From positions 1-64,000 of the forward strand of contig NZ_JACHEG010000007.1 of assembly GCF_014201355.1 (NCBI RefSeq): a stretch of 64,000 nucleotides of DNA. Reading direction: 5' to 3'. Made by a program: the position numbers and the translations under genes. This stretch comes from Aliirhizobium wenxiniae. Its GTDB lineage: Bacteria; Pseudomonadota; Alphaproteobacteria; Rhizobiales; Rhizobiaceae. Within the stretch, counting starts at the first letter, position 1, and each line of letters opens with the position of its first letter. Under the pieces are notes generated by a model. It was not told the DNA's origin. It did not search any database and saw only the letters and a list, made by a program, of their open reading frames with translations. Below are positions 58,397-64,000 of the stretch, piece after piece.

Positions 58397-59400
58397 AGTT
58401 CTCCTGCCTCCACTTCTTTCCAGAGAAGCCACAGCAGATATGGCGCCCCCATTATTCCGGTCATGACACCGACGGGCAATTGCAGTCCGGGAATTGCCGA
58501 ACGTGAGATGACCTCCGCAAGAACCGTGATCGTGGCGCCCGCGATGGCTGCTGCCGTGAGGCGCGAAGCCGGATGTCTGACACCGGCAATCCGCATGCCG
58601 AGCGGTCCGGCCATCATCGCGACGAATGGCACAGGCCCCGCAACTGCGACGCCGACAGCAGCAAGCAGAACGCCAGTGCAGATGAGCCCGTATCGGGCTC
58701 GCTCGACATGCGCACCAAGACCTGCGGCGAGTTCATCGCCAAGCTCGAGAAGCGCCATGGCCCGAACCTGCAATGCGAGCACCACAAAGAGCAGCGCCCC
58801 CAGCCCGAATACCTGCAGGACATGACCCCAATTGCGTGCCGTCAGAGAACCGGCGAGCCAGCGCTGTGCGTCAGCGGCCTCCTGAGGCGGCATCCGAAGC
58901 ACCAGGAAACTGCTCACCGCCGACGCAAAGAAACCGATGCCGATGCCGACCAGGATCAATGTCAGCGGCGACTGCCGGCCACTTCGGTGAAACGCCAGTC
59001 CAGCCACGAGCAGAGCCGCGACAAGCCCTCCGATTGCGGCAAGGATGGGCAAGGGAATGAACAGTCCGAAGGCAACACCGGCGACCACGGCACAGCCTGC
59101 CCCGGACATGAAGCCCATGACATCTGGGGCCGCCAGTGGGTTACGCAGCAGGATCTGGAAAATCGCTCCTGATGCACCCAGCACCGCCCCGGCTCCAACA
59201 GCTGTCAACGTGGAGGGACCGCGCAATACTCTCAGCGTCAGCGAACCCGGTCCGGCTCCGGTCATCAGCCCGCGCAGAAGCTCGGCCGGTGTTATCATGA
59301 TCTGTCCAACCATCAGCGACAGAAGAATGGCAGCAGCCAGAAGGCCGCCGAGCAGCAACCATCCTCCCACGATCTTTCTCGCGGAACCTTCGCCACTCAT
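58393..59400 (-). CDS. Siderophore ABC importer, permease 2 (FecCD family)
   Basis: FecCD/BtuC-type permease of 335 residues with about nine to ten helices. Family features are LRGPSTLTAVGAGAVLGASG, the GAIFQILLRNPLAAPDVMG segment near residue 80 and GFVAMM-like GPVPFVAMMAGPLGMRI near 260. It overlaps permease 1 upstream and the ATPase downstream by four bases each. It pairs with the other permease in a heterodimer. Confidence 0.93.
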   Translation of the reverse strand: MSGEGSARKIVGGWLLLGGLLAAAILLSLMVGQIMITPAELLRGLMTGAGPGSLTLRVLRGPSTLTAVGAGAVLGASGAIFQILLRNPLAAPDVMGFMSGAGCAVVAGVAFGLFIPLPILAAIGGLVAALLVAGLAFHRSGRQSPLTLILVGIGIGFFASAVSSFLVLRMPPQEAADAQRWLAGSLTARNWGHVLQVFGLGALLFVVLALQVRAMALLELGDELAAGLGAHVERARYGLICTGVLLAAVGVAVAGPVPFVAMMAGPLGMRIAGVRHPASRLTAAAIAGATITVLAEVISRSAIPGLQLPVGVMTGIMGAPYLLWLLWKEVEAGEL

Positions 59401-60383
59401 GTCAGTGCTCCGGGTCTCAGGCGGCGTACGACAAAGATGAAAACAGGTGCCCCGACGAGTGCGGTCATGATCCCGACGCGAATTTCCGCAGGCGCAACCA
59501 CGAGCCGACCGGCTGTATCCGCGAGCAACATCATCGATCCCCCAAGAACCGCAGACACGGCAAGCTCATGACGCAGCACGTGTCGCCCGATACGCCTGGC
59601 CAATGGAGGCACGACCAGACCGACAAAGGCAATCGGCCCGGCTACGGCCACCGCAGCTCCAGTCATCAACATGATTGCCAAAAGCGCGCAAAGCTGCACG
59701 GCGCCCGGCTTGGTTCCAAGACCACGCGCCAGAGAAGAACCGAGGGCAAGCGCTTCGATGCGTGGTGCGATGATCACAGCTATGGCAGCGCCCAGAACGA
59801 GCGCGACGAACATCGCTTCGAGCGGACGGGTATTCGCCTGCGCGAGCGAACCGGTAACCCAGAAGCGAAAAATCTCGAGAGTTTCGTTGCGGGAGAGAAT
59901 GATCGCCGACACGAGGGAAAGCAGCAACGCGTTGATCGCGACGCCCGCCAGCGTCAAGCGCACGGGACTGCCTGCACCGCTTCGAGCGCCACCGACAAGG
60001 AAGACGGCGACAGAGGCAATCGCGGCTCCCGGAAAGGCGAGGGCTGCCATCATGCCACTGTCGGCATAACCGGTCAGCAGCGCCCCGACAACGACCGCGA
60101 ATGCGGCACCAGCATTGACACCGAGCAGGCCGGGATCAGCCAGCGGATTGCGTGTCACGGCCTGCATCACGGTGCCCGCCATACCGAGACCTGCACCAGC
60201 AATTAGACCGGCAACAAGGCGAGGCACACGAACGGAGCGGATGACGGCATGCGTGGGATCGTTGGCGTCGAAAGCGAAAAACGCATTCCAGAGATCGGAG
60301 ATACCGGCATCACGAACTCCCACGACTAGCGTCAATGCCATCGCAATGAACAACAGGAGCGCAAGCCCGACAACAGCCTTCAA
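59397..60383 (-). CDS. Siderophore ABC importer, permease 1 (FecCD family)
   Basis: FecCD-type permease of 328 residues. It has VIRSVRVPRLVAGLIAGAGL, GTVMQAVTRNPLADPGLLGV near residue 75 and PIAFVGLVVPPLARRI near 245. Start and stop overlap the neighbouring genes by four bases, so the binding protein and both permeases are co-translated. Confidence 0.93.
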   Translation of the reverse strand: MKAVVGLALLLFIAMALTLVVGVRDAGISDLWNAFFAFDANDPTHAVIRSVRVPRLVAGLIAGAGLGMAGTVMQAVTRNPLADPGLLGVNAGAAFAVVVGALLTGYADSGMMAALAFPGAAIASVAVFLVGGARSGAGSPVRLTLAGVAINALLLSLVSAIILSRNETLEIFRFWVTGSLAQANTRPLEAMFVALVLGAAIAVIIAPRIEALALGSSLARGLGTKPGAVQLCALLAIMLMTGAAVAVAGPIAFVGLVVPPLARRIGRHVLRHELAVSAVLGGSMMLLADTAGRLVVAPAEIRVGIMTALVGAPVFIFVVRRLRPGALT

Positions 60384-61459
60384 GGCGCCAGCCCCGCCGC
60401 AGTACTTGAGGCAACCGGCGTTTTCGGATCGCCATCGAGCGCCAGAACGATATCATCCTTCAAGCCATCGAGAGCATAGGGCAAAGAGAGGATGCTGCCG
60501 AAGCTCAAGGCCGCGGCCATCACTTCACCGGCAAAGACCTCACGCCCCTCGATATGAGCACGGAGGGTCCTGCGCAGCGGCAGAGCTTGAATATCAGGCA
60601 CCTTGTCCGTGGTAGACACCCAGATCAGCAGGTCCGCATCAAGCGGTGATAAATCCTCAGGCGACAGGCGCGCATAGAAACCCTGCGTTTCGGAAAGCGA
60701 CTGGATTTTCAGCGGCGGCTTGAAACCGAGTTCCGCCAGGAACGTGGCGCGGGTATCGGAACCGATGAAAGCGCCAGTCTCGCCGCCGAAATTATAGGCG
60801 CATACTGCGGTCATTCCACTCCATTCAGGATGGGCGGCACGCACCGACTGAAATTTCGCGTCAACCTCCGCAATGCGTTTTTCGGCGAGTTCCGTTTTGC
60901 CTACGGCCTTACCGACCATTCGGGCCAGCTCATCCCATGTCGTACCATAAGCTGGCTTGTCCTTCGGCTGCATCAGAACGGGCGCGATCTGCGACAGCAC
61001 ATCATATTCGTTCTTCGATATGCCGGCCCCGGCAGCAACGATCAGATCGGGCTGCAGGCTAGCCACCACTTCCATCGAGACTTCGCCGGAAATCAGCTGC
61101 GGCTTGGCATCACCCAGACGGGACTGTGCCCATGGCCACACACCGTAGGGCTGGTTGCCGAACCACTGACGGATGCCGACAGGCACGACATCGAGCGCCA
61201 GAAGCGCATCGTGGACGTTGTATCCCAGGGACACGACACGTTCCGCCGGCTTCGACAGAACGGTCTCGCCATAGACATGCTCGAAACGCAGTTCCTCACC
61301 GGCAGCAAAGGCCGTGCGGGTAGAAGAGAAGACAGGGGCAAGACCCGAACTCACGACAACCGCACCGGATACGCCTGCGGCCATGCGCATCAGGAACTCG
61401 CGGCGTTTCACGTCATTGCCGGCATCCACCGAGCCTTCGCCAGAACCGCCCTTTCGCAT
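60380..61459 (-). CDS. Siderophore ABC importer, binding protein (FepB type)
   Basis: Periplasmic binding protein of about 359 residues. A twin-arginine signal (VKRREFLMRMAAGVSGAVVV) ends at AFAAG, so the protein is probably exported folded. The mature domain has FEHVYGETVLSKPAERVVSL and LQPDLIVAAGAG, the TroA-like fold of class III binding proteins. The ATG at 61459 has AGGAAG six bases ahead; ATG 61477 is the alternative. It follows the receptor gene after a hairpin and is coupled to the permeases. Confidence 0.9.
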   Translation of the reverse strand: MRKGGSGEGSVDAGNDVKRREFLMRMAAGVSGAVVVSSGLAPVFSSTRTAFAAGEELRFEHVYGETVLSKPAERVVSLGYNVHDALLALDVVPVGIRQWFGNQPYGVWPWAQSRLGDAKPQLISGEVSMEVVASLQPDLIVAAGAGISKNEYDVLSQIAPVLMQPKDKPAYGTTWDELARMVGKAVGKTELAEKRIAEVDAKFQSVRAAHPEWSGMTAVCAYNFGGETGAFIGSDTRATFLAELGFKPPLKIQSLSETQGFYARLSPEDLSPLDADLLIWVSTTDKVPDIQALPLRRTLRAHIEGREVFAGEVMAAALSFGSILSLPYALDGLKDDIVLALDGDPKTPVASSTAAGLAP

Positions 61460-61527
61460 CGCTCTTCCTATCATCATCTGCCGCGACGCTCCGTTGGCAG
61501 AAAGCCAAAATCACATCGCAAAAATAA

Positions 61528-61558
61528 AGGCATCCCTCGACTGCGCCGAGGAATGCCT
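61528..61558 (-). terminator. Attenuator/terminator after the TonB receptor gene
   Basis: Twelve bases (61547-61558) pair with 61528-61539 with one G-U pair and a 7-base loop. TTTATTTTTG follows on the minus strand. It would let the receptor be made in excess over the importer genes. Confidence 0.8.
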
Positions 61559-61572
61559 GAACTTGAGCGGAT

Positions 61573-63798
61573 TTACCAGGTATATTTCAAGGTCGCCAAA
61601 ACCTTGCGGCGGTCGCCGTAATAGGCGCTGTAGCTATAGTTATCGACCTGGCTGATATATTCCTTGTCGAACAGGTTGGTGGCATTAACGGCCAAAGTGG
61701 TGCTGTCGGTAACCTTATACCTGATCGCAGCGTCGAACACGGTACGCGACGGCAGAGAGATCTGGTTCGACTTGCCGGGGCGGCTCAGAGTCGCGTTGTC
61801 GGCATATGTCTGCCCGATAAAGCGGGCACCAAGACCAAGCGTCAGGTCACCCAGAATACCGTTTCCGGGGATCGTGTAGTCGGCCCAAAGCGACGCCATG
61901 TGCTTCGGAACAAGCGCCGGACGCGTCCCTATGTTTTCCGAAAGAATGTCGTCCTCAATCTCTGCATCCCAATAGGAATATCCTGCAGTCAGGTTGAGAC
62001 GATCGGTCAGCGCCATCTTGCCTTCCAACTCGATGCCGCGAACGTTTATCTTGCCCACCTGGTACTGCGCATAAGATGCATCATACTGCGGAACATTCGT
62101 CTGTGTCAGGTCGAAGAGTGCCACAGTGAACATCGCATCCATGCCTTCCGGCTGATACTTTGCTCCGATCTCGTACTGGGTGCCTTCCTGCGCCTTGGGT
62201 TCACTGACATAAGACGAGCGACTTGCCCCTACAGGAAGGAAGGATTCCTGGTAGCTGGCATAAAGAGACAATTCGTTCGTCGCCTTGTAAGTCAAACCGG
62301 CGCGCTTGGTGAACTGCTCATCGACCGATGTGTCGTCTGAAAGAGTGGAGGAGGCAGACAAATAGTCAGTATACAGGCTTCTGGAGTTTGTCTTCACGTG
62401 ATCATATCTAGCACCAAGCGTCGCGATCCAGCGATCGTCGATTGTCAGCTCTTCCTGAAGATAGACGCTCTTGGCGGCCTGTGAGCCATTGTCGTCGAAA
62501 TCCCGATAAAAGCCAGAAACCACATTATCGCGACCACTATAGGTCGGATCGTAAGGGTCAATCCCGTTCAAACTTCCATCGTAGCGACGCTCTTCCAGCT
62601 TGGCTTTCTGGTAGCTGACGCCAAGCAAGGTCTTGCTGTCGAACTGGCCAATGCTGGCATCATATTGCAATTGGTTGTCGACATCGAAACGCCTTGAGTG
62701 GCCGTAAATGGCGAGAGAACTTCTGCTGCCGCCGATGCTTGTATAATCACCGATACCGGTCGCGTATGGCGCGAAAACACCTTCGTACGTCAAGTCGAGG
62801 TCCGTGTAGCGTGTGTTTTGCCGAAACTCGAGACCGTTGCCAAAGTCATGACGGAACTCGTAGCCGATGTTCCGTTCGATCGTATCCATGTTGTCGAAAT
62901 CGGGTTCGCCCAGATAAGTTTCCGAATCGATCTGGCCGCGCAGGCTGTAGGGAGTACCATGCGACGTGCTGCCATTGCGCTTGTTATAACTCGTCAGCAG
63001 AGTGAAGTCGGTATCGGCAGATGGGCTGAAGGTGAGCGCCGGCGCAATGTAGATGCGGTCATCGTCACTGTATTCGATACCCTGTTTGGCATCCTGCCAT
63101 TTGGCGGTCAGACGGTAGGACCAAATCCCATCCGGGTCGATTGGACCACCGAAATCGGTTCCCGTTTCGATATGGTCTTCACCGAATGTCGTGTAGACCT
63201 CGCCGAACTTGTAGTCCTGCGGCCGCTTGGAAATCGCGTTAACGACACCACCCGGCTGCGACATGCCGAACAGCGTGGAATTCGCGCCCTTGAGAACCTC
63301 AAGACGTTGCAAGCCATAGGGTTCCATCCGGCTGCCGGTGAAGTTGTCGCTACGCACCTGCAGACCGTCCTTGAACGTGCTCTGCCCGGTAGAGTAGAAA
63401 CCGCGGATCAGATAGTGGTCATAACGATTGTCCGAACCGTAGATATCGGTGGAAACACCCGGCGTATAAGACAGCGCCTCATCAAACGTCTTCACCCCGC
63501 GCTCATCCATCTCCTTCTGCGTCACCACCGAAACGGCTGCTGCCGAATCGAGGATTGGCGTATCGGTCTTCGAACTCGTGCGTGAACTTTTTGCAACGAT
63601 CGTGGAATCAGGCCCGACCGGTGAGCCGTCGCCCTGCAAGATAATCGGCTTCAACGTCGTGCCGGCATCGGTCTCTTCGGCATTCTGAGCAAAAGCGTGC
63701 AGCGGCAGAACAATGGCGCAGCTGGACAAAAGCACGAGAAAATGACCGCGATTGCGGGACTTTTTTGCAAAAGCATTGGGAACAATAGAGCCAGACAT
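61573..63798 (-). CDS. TonB-dependent siderophore receptor
   Basis: Outer-membrane receptor of 741 residues, the usual length for ferric hydroxamate receptors such as FhuA. A signal peptide ends at HAFAQN near residue 38. The plug domain covers about 85-200, with AAAVSVVTQKEMDERG, LIRGFYSTGQSTFKDGLQVR and RLEVLKGANSTLFGMSQPGG. The 22-strand barrel follows and the chain ends in an aromatic residue (LATLKYTW), as needed for BAM insertion. There is no N-terminal signalling domain, so it is not coupled to an anti-sigma factor. AAGGAGCACTCTT precedes the ATG. An iron box lies 72 bases upstream. It likely shares its ferric siderophore with the importer downstream. Confidence 0.93.
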   Translation of the reverse strand: MSGSIVPNAFAKKSRNRGHFLVLLSSCAIVLPLHAFAQNAEETDAGTTLKPIILQGDGSPVGPDSTIVAKSSRTSSKTDTPILDSAAAVSVVTQKEMDERGVKTFDEALSYTPGVSTDIYGSDNRYDHYLIRGFYSTGQSTFKDGLQVRSDNFTGSRMEPYGLQRLEVLKGANSTLFGMSQPGGVVNAISKRPQDYKFGEVYTTFGEDHIETGTDFGGPIDPDGIWSYRLTAKWQDAKQGIEYSDDDRIYIAPALTFSPSADTDFTLLTSYNKRNGSTSHGTPYSLRGQIDSETYLGEPDFDNMDTIERNIGYEFRHDFGNGLEFRQNTRYTDLDLTYEGVFAPYATGIGDYTSIGGSRSSLAIYGHSRRFDVDNQLQYDASIGQFDSKTLLGVSYQKAKLEERRYDGSLNGIDPYDPTYSGRDNVVSGFYRDFDDNGSQAAKSVYLQEELTIDDRWIATLGARYDHVKTNSRSLYTDYLSASSTLSDDTSVDEQFTKRAGLTYKATNELSLYASYQESFLPVGASRSSYVSEPKAQEGTQYEIGAKYQPEGMDAMFTVALFDLTQTNVPQYDASYAQYQVGKINVRGIELEGKMALTDRLNLTAGYSYWDAEIEDDILSENIGTRPALVPKHMASLWADYTIPGNGILGDLTLGLGARFIGQTYADNATLSRPGKSNQISLPSRTVFDAAIRYKVTDSTTLAVNATNLFDKEYISQVDNYSYSAYYGDRRKVLATLKYTW

Positions 63799-63869
63799 AA
63801 GAGTGCTCCTTCAGTGTACGCGAGCAAAATCAGAGGCTTCGCGGCATCAAACGCAAAGCCAAAAAAATA

Positions 63870-63884
63870 TGATTGATAAAATCA
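63870..63884 (-). promoter_or_regulatory. Candidate iron-responsive operator (RirA-type IRO box)
   Basis: TGATTGATAAAATCA (plus strand) fits TGA-N9-TCA, the core of the rhizobial IRO box. It lies 72 bases before the receptor start in an AT-rich stretch with ATATTTTTTT on the minus strand. It is the second such box before an iron transport gene in this window. Confidence 0.5.
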
Positions 63885-63969
63885 GGAATTATCGGTCGCC
63901 GGAAAGTGAGTCAATGCGCGAAGACTTACACCGGCGGCGTATCAACAATATCTGCGGCCGATATGCCAC

Positions 63970-63987
63970 AGGCTGATCGATCAGCCT
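63970..63987. repeat. Perfect 18-base palindrome at the right edge
   Basis: AGGCTGATCGATCAGCCT reads the same on both strands. No gene is visible between the receptor promoter and the window end, so it may be an operator or terminator of a gene outside. Confidence 0.5.
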
Positions 63988-64000
63988 TCGCCGGAAGGCA

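Noticed and set aside
1..64000. CRISPR arrays, tRNA, rRNA, riboswitches, IS elements or prophage
   Set aside because: No regularly spaced repeats, no cloverleaf or rRNA-like segments, no transposase or integrase motifs and no terminal inverted repeats were found by reading; short ncRNAs cannot be excluded without a covariance-model search.

Overview
The window looks like part of a secondary replicon or chromid of an alphaproteobacterium in the Rhizobiaceae (Agrobacterium/Rhizobium type). The evidence is a RepA/RepB partition pair of the repABC type, a uronate dehydrogenase of the Agrobacterium type, promoters fitting the alphaproteobacterial general-stress sigma factor EcfG, boxes fitting the rhizobial iron-responsive operator, uniform GC-rich coding sequence, and a very high density of ABC importers. 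No rRNA, tRNA, insertion sequence, phage or CRISPR array was seen. No species is named because the sequence alone does not decide it.

Layout from left to right. 0.25-7.8 kb: a NarL/LuxR-type two-component system divergent from a ribose-type (CUT2) sugar ABC importer and an SMP-30-type lactonase. 7.85-11.8 kb: a ferric iron ABC importer (binding protein, permease, ATPase) with an iron-box candidate. 11.9-16.5 kb: a possible 50-residue membrane protein, then lipid A phosphoethanolamine transferase, diacylglycerol kinase and an OmpR/HK pair in one coupled operon. 16.5-21 kb: YceI, an unknown membrane protein, a glutathionyl-hydroquinone-reductase-like GST, a LysR regulator and a metallo-beta-lactamase-fold hydrolase. 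21.2-23.5 kb: repA-repB without repC. 23.8-28.2 kb: anhydro-MurNAc kinase, 6-phosphogluconate dehydrogenase, and the pseudouridine kinase/glycosidase pair. 28.2-37.8 kb: a divergent catabolic island. One arm encodes an M20 amidohydrolase, a DUF917 protein and an atypical urocanase; the other a polar amino-acid ABC importer, a HutC-type regulator and a flavin monooxygenase. 37.8-41 kb: two secreted proteins with EcfG-type promoters flanking a two-component system. 41.1-45.6 kb: an AI-2E-family permease, ketoglutarate-semialdehyde dehydrogenase, uronate dehydrogenase and ureidoglycine aminohydrolase. 45.7-56.1 kb: a second catabolic island with an 800-residue PIG-L deacetylase, a ROK repressor, a CUT1 importer, an argininosuccinate-lyase-like enzyme and a PfkB kinase. 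56.2-57.5 kb: a CBS protein and two overlapping receiver proteins. 57.6-63.8 kb: a siderophore ABC importer and its TonB-dependent receptor, again with an iron box.

The most promising undescribed biology is in the two islands. The 28-38 kb island has the enzymes expected to hydrate a urocanate-like imidazole, process a (thio)hydantoin and hydrolyse an N-carbamoyl amino acid. It has its own importer and HutC-like regulator but no histidase and no imidazolonepropionase. This fits a modified imidazole, for example an ergothioneine-derived thiourocanate or a methylated relative, as food. The 46-56 kb island combines a deacylase, a fumarase/ASL-superfamily lyase and a sugar kinase behind a sugar importer, which suggests breakdown of an N-acylated sugar or amine-dicarboxylate conjugate. 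A recurring design feature is an intercistronic hairpin directly after the binding-protein or receptor gene in four transport operons.
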